47,005 nt of DNA from Bacillota bacterium (GTDB taxonomy: Bacteria; Bacillota; Clostridia; Acetivibrionales; DSM-1351), in the NCBI GenBank assembly GCA_023398105.1, contig JAEWST010000083.1:1-47005 (forward strand), written 5' to 3'. The notes below the pieces were generated by a model. That model was not told the DNA's origin. It did no database searches and was given only the letters and a program-made list of their open reading frames with translations. Both the position numbers and the translations under genes were made by a program. Positions 35,600 to 44,913 of the stretch are shown here, piece after piece (positions within the stretch are counted from its first letter, which is position 1; each line of letters opens with the position of its first letter).

Positions 35600-36871
35600 T
35601 TGAATATATTTTTATTGATTTGTTTAATAGCTATTGCAGCACTAGCATATATTATGGGTATCAAATCAAAAGGAAGATACTTAAAAAATTTTATTCTTCC
35701 AATATTTGCAGTATTATTTATAGTAGCTCTTATAATATACCCAAAAACAGTAGTCGCATCTGCATCAAAAGGCATTAATCTCTGGCTTAATATAGTATTT
35801 CCTTCTTTATTCCCATTTTTTGTTGCATCACAGTTAATTAGTAAATCAGGATTTATAAATATTTTCGGAATAATATTAGAGCCAATAATGCGTCCCCTGT
35901 TCAATATACCAGGCTGTGGCTCATTTGCACTTGCAATGGGTATAGTAAGTGGTTATCCTGTTGGGGCTGCAATAACTAATGATTTAAGAAAAGAAGAGCT
36001 TATTTCAAAGACTGAAGCTGAGAGATTGTTAACCTTTACAAACAATTCTGGACCTCTGTTTATTATGGGTGCAGTAGCTGTTGGGATGTTTAAATCTCCC
36101 AAAATTGGTTATCTGCTGTATGTATGCCATGTTGCAGCATGTATTACTGTCGGGCTTATTTTCAAGTATTACAAGGGAAGTAAAAAACTCCCTAAAACCA
36201 AAAAAAAATTATCTCATAATCTGCATTTAGAACTTCAAAGAATGAGAAATTCAGACATAAATACATGGTCTTTATTTGGAGAGAGCATTAAAAATTCTGT
36301 ACATACTATTTTAACAATAGGGGGCTTTATTATTTTCTTCTCTGTTCTAATTAACATCCTAATTACAAGCGGAATAATCGGAAAAGCAATTAGCCTCCTA
36401 CCAAGCATTATATACAATTTTGGAATAGAAGCAAAAGCTTTAGAAGGAATGCTATGTGGAGTATTTGAAATAACAACTGGTGCAAACCTGATTAGTTTAT
36501 CAACCGCAAATTTAAAAATCAAACTTTGTTGTATTAGTCTAATAATTGGATGGGCAGGTTTTTCTGTTCATACTCAAGTTATGAGTATAATAAGCTCATC
36601 TGATATAAGTGCAAAACCTTATATATTAGGTAAAGCATTACAAGGTATAATATCTGCGGTCTATACTTATATAGGAATAACTATTTTTAATAAATGGTTA
36701 TCACTTGAATCCGCAGTTTTCTCAAACATCTCAAATAAACAAGCCTCTAGTTGGGGAAATATTTGTATAATATCAATCAAAAACATTATTGTTATAACAG
36801 CAATTACAATATCAGTTTCGTTAATATATATTTTTTTTATTAGCATTACTAAAAAGAAAAGATTACTTTAG
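35600..36871 (+). CDS. ylbJ: Sporulation integral membrane protein YlbJ
   Basis: This is a polytopic membrane protein of about 423 residues, needed in Bacillus for spore cortex formation under sigma-E control. Family features are the LNIVFPSLFPFFVASQLI helix, the GYPVGA segment, FTNNSGPLFIMGAV and about eight hydrophobic helices ending in an ISVSLIYIFFIS helix. The frame stays open upstream to an ATG at 35483, but those 39 codons are derived from a repeat module (35491-35558) and have no SD. The TTG at 35600 follows GAGGGG and begins the family-like hydrophobic N-terminus (NIFLLICLIAIAAL). The TTG start is inference. Its 3' end overlaps the convergent gene at 36863 by 9 bp. In Bacillus, rsmD (ylbH), coaD and ylbJ are also neighbours. 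Confidence 0.88.
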   Translation: MNIFLLICLIAIAALAYIMGIKSKGRYLKNFILPIFAVLFIVALIIYPKTVVASASKGINLWLNIVFPSLFPFFVASQLISKSGFINIFGIILEPIMRPLFNIPGCGSFALAMGIVSGYPVGAAITNDLRKEELISKTEAERLLTFTNNSGPLFIMGAVAVGMFKSPKIGYLLYVCHVAACITVGLIFKYYKGSKKLPKTKKKLSHNLHLELQRMRNSDINTWSLFGESIKNSVHTILTIGGFIIFFSVLINILITSGIIGKAISLLPSIIYNFGIEAKALEGMLCGVFEITTGANLISLSTANLKIKLCCISLIIGWAGFSVHTQVMSIISSSDISAKPYILGKALQGIISAVYTYIGITIFNKWLSLESAVFSNISNKQASSWGNICIISIKNIIVITAITISVSLIYIFFISITKKKRLL

Positions 36872-37300
36872 CTCTTTTCTATTTGTTCTAATAACATCAG
36901 TGGCATCCGATAAAATTTCTTCCACTTTATTAAGAACGCTATCTGCATATTCCCGAGCACCCAAACGTATCTCTCTTGCATTCTTTTGAGCACTGCCGAC
37001 TATCTCATTTGCCTGTTCATAAGCTTTTTTGGTAATCTCATGTTCGTCAACTAGGGAAGCTATTTTATTTTCAGCGTCCTTCAAAATGTTATCTGCCTCT
37101 TTTTGTGCTTGTAATAATATCCTTTGACGTTCTTCTTTAACCCATTTTGCCTGTTTTATATCATCTGGTAATTTAAGTCTCATTTCTTTAACTATTTCCA
37201 AAACCTCTTCCCTATCCACCAAGCATTTGCTAGAAAAGGGCACACCAGAACTTCTTTCAATTAAATCCTCTAAGGTTTCCAGCACAGTTAATATTTCCAT
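36863..37300 (-). CDS. Coiled-coil ATP-synthase-B/H-like protein, function unknown
   Basis: The 145-residue cytoplasmic protein is predicted to be almost wholly helical, with a long charged coiled coil from about residue 45 to 140 (ERQRILLQAQKEADNILKDA, then KKAYEQANEIVGSAQKNAREI). It resembles proteins annotated in Clostridia as ATPase or V-type ATPase subunit H-like, found next to coaD; sequence also recalls DivIVA-like scaffolds. No catalytic site is seen. The ATG at 37300 follows GGGGGG and lies 1 nt after the coaD stop, so coupled translation is likely. The extension to 37345 overlaps coaD in another frame. Confidence 0.75.
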   Translation of the reverse strand: MEILTVLETLEDLIERSSGVPFSSKCLVDREEVLEIVKEMRLKLPDDIKQAKWVKEERQRILLQAQKEADNILKDAENKIASLVDEHEITKKAYEQANEIVGSAQKNAREIRLGAREYADSVLNKVEEILSDATDVIRTNRKELK

Positions 37301-37301
37301 A

Positions 37302-37808
37302 TCATAACCCCCCTTTTGGTTCTTTGCTTCCAAATTTGCTTGCAATGTCTTCTACTATACATGCTGGTACAAGTCCCTTAAAATCACCATTATATCTAGC
37401 TATTTCCTTTACCATACTCGAACTTAAAAATGAGTAATTAATATTTGACATCATAAATAGTGTTTCAATTTCAGGCGACTGATTTTTGTTTAACAATGCC
37501 ATTTGAAGCTCATACTCAAAGTCTGATACAGCTCGAAGTCCTTTAATAATAACATTTGCATGCTGATTCTTGACAAAATCCACTAACAAGCCTGAAAAGC
37601 ACTCAATCTCAACATTATTTAAATTATAATCCTTTATGGCTCTTCTAAGCATATCTACTCTCTCATCCATATTGAATAAAGGTGTTTTACTGTGGCTGAC
37701 CAATACTGCCACTATTAGTTTGTCACAGATTTTTGACGCTCTCTCAATTATATCTAAATGACCGTTCGTAACAGGGTCAAAACTCCCAGGGTATATAAAT
37801 ATTCTCAT
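37302..37808 (-). CDS. coaD: Phosphopantetheine adenylyltransferase
   Basis: The 168-residue enzyme transfers AMP from ATP to 4'-phosphopantetheine, giving dephospho-CoA, the penultimate step of CoA synthesis. Motifs are YPGSFDPVTNGHLDII with the nucleotidyltransferase T/HxGH site (Thr15, His18), LRAVSDFEYELQMA, and SFLSSSMVKEIA corresponding to the ISSTxVR ATP-binding motif. It has normal family length. The SD AAAGGATG lies 10 nt before the ATG. It sits between rsmD (7-nt gap) and the coiled-coil gene (1-nt gap) in a tight operon. Confidence 0.97.
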   Translation of the reverse strand: MRIFIYPGSFDPVTNGHLDIIERASKICDKLIVAVLVSHSKTPLFNMDERVDMLRRAIKDYNLNNVEIECFSGLLVDFVKNQHANVIIKGLRAVSDFEYELQMALLNKNQSPEIETLFMMSNINYSFLSSSMVKEIARYNGDFKGLVPACIVEDIASKFGSKEPKGGL

Positions 37809-37815
37809 GTAAATT

Positions 37816-38373
37816 TCATCCTTTGTGCTTATAAAATGTCAACTTCGTTTTCCCGTATACTTGCTTTTTTGAAACCATCAATGTTTCTGTTTCATTCGGC
37901 AACAGATCTAAAGCATCAGTTTCAGCAATTAATATAACTTTTTCATCTATAACACCACTTTTTTCCAGTTCAACCAACATGTCTGGAATAATATCCTTAC
38001 TATATGGTGGGTCTAGGAAAATTATATCAAATTTCTTTCCCATATGGGAGAGTTTTTTTAATATTAATTGGGATTCACCTAAAAAAACTTCCGATTTATC
38101 CATAAATCTTGCTTTTTGTATATTATTTTTTATTACCTCTATGCTCTTATCATTGCTATCACAAAAAACAGCACTTCTTGCCCCTCTGCTCAGAGCTTCA
38201 ATACCTAAAGCACCGCTCCCAGCAAACAAATCTAATATATTAGAATCCTCTTCAATGTATGGAGCAATTATATTAAATAAATTCTCTTTTACTCTGTCAG
38301 TAGTTGGTCTTGTATCCATACCTTCTAAAGTAATCAATTTTAGTCCTCTTGCACTACCCGAAATCACACGCAC
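37816..38373 (-). CDS. rsmD: 16S rRNA (guanine(966)-N2)-methyltransferase
   Basis: The 185-residue class I SAM-dependent methyltransferase modifies G966 of 16S rRNA. It shows MRVISGSARGLKL, TRPTTDRVKENLFNI, the SAM-binding loop LDLFAGSGALGIEALSRGA (about 47-65) and the catalytic DPPY (about 120-123). The start is GTG at 38373, 9 nt after AGGAGG. The short gap to coaD indicates co-transcription. The usual pairing with coaD supports the assignment. Confidence 0.96.
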   Translation of the reverse strand: MRVISGSARGLKLITLEGMDTRPTTDRVKENLFNIIAPYIEEDSNILDLFAGSGALGIEALSRGARSAVFCDSNDKSIEVIKNNIQKARFMDKSEVFLGESQLILKKLSHMGKKFDIIFLDPPYSKDIIPDMLVELEKSGVIDEKVILIAETDALDLLPNETETLMVSKKQVYGKTKLTFYKHKG

Positions 38374-38576
38374 TTTGGTTATCCTCCTGTCATAAAGATA
38401 TGCAAACTTAGGTGTTCAAATGACTACAACCAAACCTGTATCGAAAAATTTACTGTATATTACTACTAAAAATAAAATTCTATAAGTAGAAAATCATATT
38501 TTAAACGTCACACTACCAGTTAATCCTTCGCAATAAAATTGTTATATACTTATAAATTCTCACTAACATTCTGCCA

Positions 38577-40664
38577 CTAAGACAGCGTTGCCCTTTCACC
38601 AAAATGTTGTGCTAAATACTGTTTTAATCTTTTATTCTTCATAAGCCCAGGATCTTCAATAGCTATTTCTTTCGCACTCTCCTGTGCCAGTTTTAAAATC
38701 TCCAAATCCTTATATAGGTTTGCAATTTTTAGTTCAGGCAATCCATGCTGCTTTGTTCCAAAAAACTCTCCTGGTCCTCTAAGCTCTAAATCCTTCTCTG
38801 AAATAACAAAGCCGTCATTTGATTGTGACATTATTTTCATTCTTTCCTTTGATACCTTTGAATTAGATTGATTAAACAATACACAGTAGGATTGAGTTCC
38901 GCCTCTTCCTACTCTGCCCCTTAACTGATGAAGCTGAGCCAATCCAAATCTCTCTGCGTTTTCAATAACCATCAAAGTAGCATTGGGAACATTTACACCA
39001 ACCTCAATAATTGTAGTTGAAACAAGAATGCTTATTTCACCTGCTGTGAAGCTCTTCATTATAGCTTCTTTTTCATTTGACTTCATTTTGCCGTGAATAA
39101 TGCCAACCTTTAAATCCTTAAAAATATTATTGCTAATATCCTCAGCCGTTACTACAGCTGATTTTGCCTCTATTTCCTCAGATTCCTCAACCAATGGGCA
39201 TACTATATAAACCTGTTGCCCTGTTTTTACCGTTTCCCTAATAAAATTATTAATTCTTTCTCTCATTGCTTCATTTACTGAATATGTTTTTATTGGTTTT
39301 CTTCCAGGTGGAAGCTCATCAATTATTGAAATATCAAGATCACCATATAAAATAAGTGCAAGGGTTCTAGGAATAGGTGTTGCAGTCATTACCAATACAT
39401 CGGGGTTTCTTCCCTTTTCAGTCAGAATTGACCTTTGCCTGACACCAAATCTATGCTGTTCATCAGTTATCACTAATCCAAGCTTAAAGAACTCTACAGT
39501 ATCTTCTAGTAGAGCATGGGTTCCAATAACTACGTTAATATTACCGTTTCTCAAGCCATCAAAAACAGCCTGCTTTTGCTTCTTGTGCTGACTGCCTGAA
39601 AGTAGCTCAACAGTAATATCAAACTTTTCTAGCAGCGGCTTAACTGAATTATAGTGCTGCTCAGCTAAAATTTCCGTTGGAACCATAAACGCACCCTGAT
39701 AGCCACATTTTACTGCTTTAAATAATGCCAAAACAGCAATAATGGTTTTACCTGAGCCAACATCACCCTGAACCAGTCTGTTCATTATGTTATTGCTTTC
39801 CATATCCTGCTCAACTTCTTTTAATACTTTCTCTTGTGCATTTGTAAGCTTAAATGGCAGTGAATTTATGAAAGCCTCCATTTCATAGCATTTTGTATAT
39901 TTAATGCCCTGCCTTTCAGCAGTTGCAATGTTTTTATATGATAGCAGCCCTAGCTGAAGCATAAATAGTTCTTCAAATACCAATCTATATCTAGCTTTAT
40001 CTTTATCTACTTCAGTTTTGGGAAAATGTATCTCATTTAAGCTTAGCATAATGTCTGCCAAATTGTACTTTTCTCTGATAAACTCAGGAAGTATATCTTC
40101 TAACTCAATATTATTAAGGCTTTTTAGTGCTTCCTGCATTATTGTTCTAATTAAATTTTGGCTTAAATCCTTTGTAGAAGAATACACAGGTAAAATTTTC
40201 AAACTCTTCTTTAAATCATGATTTTGTAATTGGGTATTATCTATTTTTTCAAATACTGGATTAGATATTTGTAGCTTATTTGATTTTCTTTCTGCTCTTC
40301 CATAAAAAATGTAGTTTGCTCCAATTGTAAGAGAATTTTTTATGTAATGCTGATTAAACCATATTGCAGTTATTTTTCCAGTGCTGTCCTGTACTGATAC
40401 CTTTGAAATAGTCATTCCCCTTCTAGGTCTTGCTACGTTAACATTTGATACAATTGTGCCTTCAAATGAACACATCTCACCATCTTGGAGGTCAGCAATA
40501 CTCTTAATTAAGCTTCTATCCTCATATGCTTTTGGGTAATATGTTAATAGTTCAAAGAAGTTATTTATATCAAGTCTTTTAAACAAGGTTAATCTTGACT
40601 CTCCAACACCCTTTATATATCTTATAGATTGGTTTTTTAAGTCTTCAAACGATAGTTGTTTCAA
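38577..40664 (-). CDS. recG: ATP-dependent DNA helicase RecG
   Basis: The 695-residue enzyme remodels stalled replication forks and branched recombination intermediates. It has an N-terminal wedge/OB domain (to about residue 230; YYPKAYEDRS), then a superfamily 2 helicase core with Walker A GDVGSGKT (about 300-307), ITDEQHRFGVRQR, TATPIPRT, and the C-terminal IVSTTIIEVGVNVPNA-type and LHQLRGRVGRG motifs. Length is normal. The start codon is TTG at 40664, 8 nt after TGGAGG; the family N-terminus agrees. It lies upstream of rsmD with a 200-nt gap that shows no clear terminator. Confidence 0.97.
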   Translation of the reverse strand: MKQLSFEDLKNQSIRYIKGVGESRLTLFKRLDINNFFELLTYYPKAYEDRSLIKSIADLQDGEMCSFEGTIVSNVNVARPRRGMTISKVSVQDSTGKITAIWFNQHYIKNSLTIGANYIFYGRAERKSNKLQISNPVFEKIDNTQLQNHDLKKSLKILPVYSSTKDLSQNLIRTIMQEALKSLNNIELEDILPEFIREKYNLADIMLSLNEIHFPKTEVDKDKARYRLVFEELFMLQLGLLSYKNIATAERQGIKYTKCYEMEAFINSLPFKLTNAQEKVLKEVEQDMESNNIMNRLVQGDVGSGKTIIAVLALFKAVKCGYQGAFMVPTEILAEQHYNSVKPLLEKFDITVELLSGSQHKKQKQAVFDGLRNGNINVVIGTHALLEDTVEFFKLGLVITDEQHRFGVRQRSILTEKGRNPDVLVMTATPIPRTLALILYGDLDISIIDELPPGRKPIKTYSVNEAMRERINNFIRETVKTGQQVYIVCPLVEESEEIEAKSAVVTAEDISNNIFKDLKVGIIHGKMKSNEKEAIMKSFTAGEISILVSTTIIEVGVNVPNATLMVIENAERFGLAQLHQLRGRVGRGGTQSYCVLFNQSNSKVSKERMKIMSQSNDGFVISEKDLELRGPGEFFGTKQHGLPELKIANLYKDLEILKLAQESAKEIAIEDPGLMKNKRLKQYLAQHFGERATLS

Positions 40665-40793
40665 CTTTTACCTCCAGGAAGTAAAATCAATTCTTGGTAT
40701 ATATCAATACAGAAGTTATTGTACCATACTTTCTATAAATATCAAAGAACACAAAGCCGATATTGAAACACTCCTTATGCTGTAACGACAAAA

Positions 40794-40826
40794 ACCCTGC
40801 TATACTCTATTCGAATTTAGCAGGGT
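40794..40826 (-). terminator. Terminator of the chemoreceptor gene
   Basis: A perfect 9-bp stem ACCCTGCTA/TAGCAGGGT with a 15-nt loop, followed in the minus direction by TTTTTG. It lies 50 nt after the chemoreceptor stop. Confidence 0.75.
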
Positions 40827-40876
40827 CTTTGTCTATTTATAATTTGGGCTCACAATTTACGAAATAATTATTTCTA

Positions 40877-42871
40877 TTAAAACTTAAACTTAACTATATT
40901 CGAATGAATTCCCTTTGCTAAATCCGATAATTCAACACATGCATCTGCAATCTGCGATATGCTTGAGTTTTGCGATTCTACAGTAGCTAAAGTTTCCTCT
41001 GTTGCTGCAGCATTTTCCTCAGATATAGCTGAAAGGTTGCCCAAAATACGTATCATTTCATCTCTTTGGTTTTCTATATCATTACCTGAAGTATTTAATG
41101 ACAATATAGCCGACTTAATCTGTTCAAGAGATAATGCAATACCCTCAAACTTTTCTTTTGTTTGTTCCACTATTTTCGATTGAATATTTATTGTACTATC
41201 CATTTCCTCAATAGTTTTCACTGCAAAATCAATATTTGCAGTCAAATCTCTAATATCATTATTAATCTGACGAGTAAAATTGTTTGACTGTTCCGCTAAT
41301 TTACCTATTTCTCCAGCTACAACAGCAAAACCTCTTCCTGCTTCTCCTGCTCTTGCAGCTTCAATTGAGGCATTCAAGGCAAGTAAATTAGTTTGTTCAG
41401 CAATTTGCTCAATCATTTTACTGGCATCCTGAATTTTTTCAGAACTCTTATGAGTCTCGACAATAACACTATTAATTTCACTTATTGCAATATTAGTAAT
41501 ATTAGTTTTTTCCATCAATTCCTCAACAATAATAGTTCCTTCGTCTTTAGTCTTATTTGCATTATTAGCTGCATCATTAAGAACATCTCGGTTTTTGCTA
41601 TCCTCAATTATAATTTCACTTAGTCCATTCATATAATTTGAACCAATTTCAGTGTCCTTAGCTTGTTCACTAGCACCTTTAGCCATCTCCCCGACACTAA
41701 TAGATGTCTGTTCAGCCATTGCAACAATATGCTCCGTTGCCACCTTTATTTCATCAGAGGAATTTGATACCCTATCTGATATTTCTAAAATACCTTTTAT
41801 TAGATTTAATAAATTACTCTGCATCTCACTCATTGCAATCTTTATTTGTCCAATTTCATCTTTCTTGTTTTTTATTTTATCAATTTCCTCATTGTATGTA
41901 GTAAAATTATATGTTGCTATATCATTTAATTTATTTGAAACTATAGTAATAGGTTTAGTTATCTTTTTGCTCAATAGCATTGTAACTATAAATCCAATAA
42001 TAATAAAGACTACACTAGCTAATAAAGTTCTAAAAGCCAGCGTATTTATAGTAATATATACTTTAGATTTGTCAATTGAATTACAAAGCAACCAACCTGT
42101 TGATTCTATTGGCGTAACTACAGTAATATACTTTTTGCCTCCAAATGTATAACTGATAGTAGACTGTTTCGCCTTATCTATATTTTTAATATTCTGAGCT
42201 AAATCACTAAATTTTTCATCCTTCTCTCCCTCTTTAAGAATGTTTATCTGCTTTAAAACAAACTCTCTGTCAGGATAAGAATAATATGTTAAATCCTTAC
42301 CTAGTACAAATGCCAATTCACTATCACCATATTTTAACTTATCGGTGAAATTATTTAATGAATTTCCATCAGTACGCCCTATTAATACACCGACCACATT
42401 GCCATCACGTATAATAGGTGCTGCATACATAAGAACAGCCTTGCCTGTAACCTTACTTATTATTACATCTGACACACAGCTTTCACCATTTAATGCCCTT
42501 TTAACATAATCTCTATCAGAAAGATTTGCCTTTTCACCAGTTAAAACATAGTTTGTCTCACCAGAAGGCTGAACTATACCTAAATCAATATATCCTAATC
42601 TTTCAACATCATCTGTTAACTCAATTCTTTGTGTATCAAATTGCATACTCTTAATCTCATTTCTATTTGCAACCTCTTGTAGAATTTTGATCCTAGACGA
42701 AATATTTAAATCAATATACATGGAGGCTTCATTTCCAATTTGAGTAAGACTTTCTTTTTCCTCCTCCATAATTATATCATTACTAAAATATGCTGAAAAA
42801 ATTCCCAATCCGAAAGCAATTATAACAATTAGTATAGTTACAAACATTCCTATCTTCGCAGATAATTTCAT
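40877..42871 (-). CDS. Methyl-accepting chemotaxis protein with extracellular Cache domain
   Basis: This is a 664-residue membrane chemoreceptor. TM1 is at about 8-30, an extracellular double-Cache sensor at about 35-275 (LGYIDLGIVQPSGETNYVLT, YAAPIIRDGNVVGVLIGRTD), TM2 at about 280-303, HAMP at about 305-358 and the cytoplasmic signalling domain to the C-terminus. The hairpin tip EQTNLLALNASIEAARAGEA, then GRGFAVVAGEIGKLAEQS, is the CheA/CheW contact region. No C-terminal CheR-tethering pentapeptide is present. AAAAGGAGC precedes the ATG. No che genes are adjacent. dCache domains often bind amino acids or other small metabolites; the ligand is unknown. Confidence 0.93.
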   Translation of the reverse strand: MKLSAKIGMFVTILIVIIAFGLGIFSAYFSNDIIMEEEKESLTQIGNEASMYIDLNISSRIKILQEVANRNEIKSMQFDTQRIELTDDVERLGYIDLGIVQPSGETNYVLTGEKANLSDRDYVKRALNGESCVSDVIISKVTGKAVLMYAAPIIRDGNVVGVLIGRTDGNSLNNFTDKLKYGDSELAFVLGKDLTYYSYPDREFVLKQINILKEGEKDEKFSDLAQNIKNIDKAKQSTISYTFGGKKYITVVTPIESTGWLLCNSIDKSKVYITINTLAFRTLLASVVFIIIGFIVTMLLSKKITKPITIVSNKLNDIATYNFTTYNEEIDKIKNKKDEIGQIKIAMSEMQSNLLNLIKGILEISDRVSNSSDEIKVATEHIVAMAEQTSISVGEMAKGASEQAKDTEIGSNYMNGLSEIIIEDSKNRDVLNDAANNANKTKDEGTIIVEELMEKTNITNIAISEINSVIVETHKSSEKIQDASKMIEQIAEQTNLLALNASIEAARAGEAGRGFAVVAGEIGKLAEQSNNFTRQINNDIRDLTANIDFAVKTIEEMDSTINIQSKIVEQTKEKFEGIALSLEQIKSAILSLNTSGNDIENQRDEMIRILGNLSAISEENAAATEETLATVESQNSSISQIADACVELSDLAKGIHSNIVKFKF

Positions 42872-43485
42872 TAATTGAACAGCTCCTTTTGATAGCGGTA
42901 TTTTGTAATTCTAGTATTAAAAAACAAAATCAATATTTATTGTGTTATTTCTGTAATACAAATATAATTATTGAATAATATGGAATATATGTTATCATAA
43001 TTTAATATATAATTCAACAATTTTATTTCTTCCATAAGTACAAAACCTATTCTTCGACATGTTTTATATCAGTCTATATTTTTATTTTAATTGCTGAAAA
43101 AGCTTGTTTTACAAAGCTATTAACTACCTAAAACTAAATTTGAGAATCCCTTTTCAATTCTAGAATAAATCATTTAAAACAACATATTTCGCAGAACATA
43201 TTTTCATTTACTTTATATTGAACTGTATGCTAAGAATATTTAAAATCTTATCAAATATTCTTGTATTTGTTTATAACGCTATGTATATAAAAAGACCCAA
43301 CTTTTCCAGTTGAGAATTGTAGGAAAGTTAATGCTTTGAGCTGGATAATAACCTTTTGTAAAATAAAAACCAAATAATATTTAAAAAAGCTTGAGTTAAA
43401 GGTTTTGTTATGTTAAAATAGTTATTGCTTTGATGTCGAAATTAGAGAGACTAGAATTCTCCATAATTTAAAGGAGGTGTTATAT
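42872..43485. other. Divergent intergenic region, chemoreceptor / rpmB
   Basis: About 600 AT-rich bp holding the rpmB promoter. No further gene or RNA is recognised. Confidence 0.4.
43391..43419 (+). promoter_or_regulatory. Sigma-A-type promoter of rpmB
   Basis: TTGAGT (43391-43396), a 17-nt spacer and TAAAAT (43414-43419) lie 66 nt before the rpmB start. Confidence 0.5.
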
Positions 43486-43674
43486 ATGGCAAAGTGTGAA
43501 ATTTGCAGTAAAGCAACTGTATTTGGAAATAATCGAAGCCATGCGTTAAATGCTACTAGCCGTACATGGAAACCAAATGTTAGAAAAATAAAGATAATTG
43601 ATAATGGAACACCAAAATCAATTAGTATATGCACAAGGTGTCTTCGTACAAACAAAGTTACCAGAGCTAACTAA
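43486..43674 (+). CDS. rpmB: 50S ribosomal protein L28
   Basis: This is a 62-residue ribosomal protein. It begins MAKCEICSKATVFGNNRSH, contains TWKPNVRKIKI and ends with CTRCLRTNKVTRAN. The two CxxC pairs mark the zinc-ribbon form. The ATG at 43486 is used because AAGGAGGTG lies 6 nt upstream; the in-frame ATG at 43477 lies within that SD. It is monocistronic, with its own promoter and terminator. The yloU/yloV (Asp23/DAK-like) genes that usually follow rpmB and precede recG in Firmicutes are not present here. Confidence 0.97.
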   Translation: MAKCEICSKATVFGNNRSHALNATSRTWKPNVRKIKIIDNGTPKSISICTRCLRTNKVTRAN

Positions 43675-43710
43675 ATCATTTTGAGTAAACTAATTTAATT
43701 ACTTTAAAAT

Positions 43711-43738
43711 AAAAAAGCGTCTATTATTACGCTTTTTT
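43711..43738 (+). terminator. Terminator of rpmB
   Basis: AAAAAAGCGT pairs with ACGCTTTTTT around an 8-nt loop, 37 nt after the stop codon. The T-run is part of the stem, and it could also act in reverse for spoVM. Confidence 0.8.
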
Positions 43739-43865
43739 ATTTTATCTTTATTTAACTTAAGCAATATCGGATTACTAATTTTCGTTGATTTATTGCTCTC
43801 GCAATTTCTTCTCAACTTATGTATATTATAGTAATTTGCGTCTAAAATATCCTCTAAGCAGTTTA

Positions 43866-43937
43866 TTACCCTATTTTAAAAACTCTTTTCAATATGCCAC
43901 CAATAAATTTAGGCATCTTTACTACTACTATTCTCAT
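43866..43937 (-). CDS. spoVM: Stage V sporulation protein SpoVM (23 aa)
   Basis: ATG at 43937 follows AGGGGGAGTG. The peptide is MRIVVVKMPKFIGGILKRVF plus KIG. It matches SpoVM, the tiny amphipathic helix that recognises the convex forespore membrane and recruits SpoIVA to start coat assembly (the Bacillus protein begins MKFYTIKLPKFLGG). The conserved K-x-P-K-F-(I/L)-G-G-I core, including the proline needed for curvature sensing, is intact. spoVM neighbours rpmB in Bacillus too, which supports the call. It is too short for routine gene finding. Confidence 0.88.
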   Translation of the reverse strand: MRIVVVKMPKFIGGILKRVFKIG

Positions 43938-44229
43938 AAAATACACTCCCCCTAAATATAGCTCCTCACTATTTATCATATTCGTATATTTGTAGTTTCG
44001 TGATAATATTCATAAAAAACTTTTATTGAAACTTAGTTATTTTATGTAGAAAAGTTGAGTGATTAACTACAAGGCTTTTTAATGTGCAAGTATAGTGTTT
44101 ATATTTAGCTTCTAAATTGGTGGGTTATTGAATAAATTTAAGTATAGTTTTATATAACATTTGTGATGATTTGAGCAACAACAATGGCTGAAACTATCAG
44201 TTGGAAATTTATTAAAGGAGAAGAAAATA
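43938..44229. other. Divergent intergenic region, spoVM / hypothetical membrane protein
   Basis: About 290 bp between the spoVM start and the next gene. It presumably holds both promoters; none is clearly recognisable. Confidence 0.4.
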
Positions 44230-44910
44230 ATGTATTTATTAATAGCAAAAAATTATAAAAAAAGCATAATTCTAATATCTTCTACTTTGCTATTGCTTAT
44301 AATTCTTATTGTTGGACTGAAAATATTTGTAGATAAAACACCACAATACAATGTAATTCCAAATGACAATTTATCTGTTTCATTTCCTTTTACATTTATA
44401 ATATCTGATATATACTCAAATAATTATGAAACTGCTCCATATATACAAACAAGTACTAGTGGCTATAAAAACTTTATAGACTTTAAGTGTACCGATGAAG
44501 GTTTTGAATTCAGCTACCCCAGCACATTTGAAATTAGCCCTTCAAGTTTTCCTGGCAGCGAAATTGTATGTCATATAGATTTTAAAAATATAAGTGATAT
44601 GAGCAAAAAAGGATTTGTTCAAGTTTGGAAGCTACCATATTCAATTGAAGAATTTCTTGAAAGCTCAAAAGAAAATGCAATGGTAGACTTTATAGATTTC
44701 AATTCCAATAAAATAAGCGTTAATAGTCTTGATGGATATCTTTGGGATTATACCTTTTATGGTGCTTCTGGAAAATATAAAGCTCTCGAAGCATTTCTCT
44801 TCAAAAACTCAAAGCTATATAGGATCAGCTACTTTGTGCCGCTAAGCCAATATAATACTAATGAATTTAATACTTTCTGGGATATTGTTAAGTCTTTAAA
44901 AATTAAATAA
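44230..44910 (+). CDS. Membrane-anchored extracytoplasmic protein, function unknown
   Basis: The 226-residue protein has a basic N-terminus, a single hydrophobic segment (about 12-33) without a clear cleavage site or lipobox, and an external domain of about 190 residues. The latter half (FEFSYPSTFEI, KNISDMSKKGFVQVWKLPYS, SLDGYLWDYTFYGASGKYKA, FNTFWDIVKSLKI) recalls the PsbP/DUF1795-like fold, in which a YP-type strand is followed by membrane-stress-type loops; this is a fold-level guess only. The SD AAAGGAG lies 8-9 nt before the ATG. It is convergent with the GGDEF gene, with 3 nt between stop codons. Confidence 0.65.
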   Translation: MYLLIAKNYKKSIILISSTLLLLIILIVGLKIFVDKTPQYNVIPNDNLSVSFPFTFIISDIYSNNYETAPYIQTSTSGYKNFIDFKCTDEGFEFSYPSTFEISPSSFPGSEIVCHIDFKNISDMSKKGFVQVWKLPYSIEEFLESSKENAMVDFIDFNSNKISVNSLDGYLWDYTFYGASGKYKALEAFLFKNSKLYRISYFVPLSQYNTNEFNTFWDIVKSLKIK

Positions 44911-44913
44911 TAC

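Noticed and set aside
42880..42925. Sigma-D (flagellar) promoter for the chemoreceptor gene
   Set aside because: A CCGCTATC stretch with TTAA upstream resembles the consensus only loosely, and it abuts the ribosome binding site, leaving no room for a transcription start.
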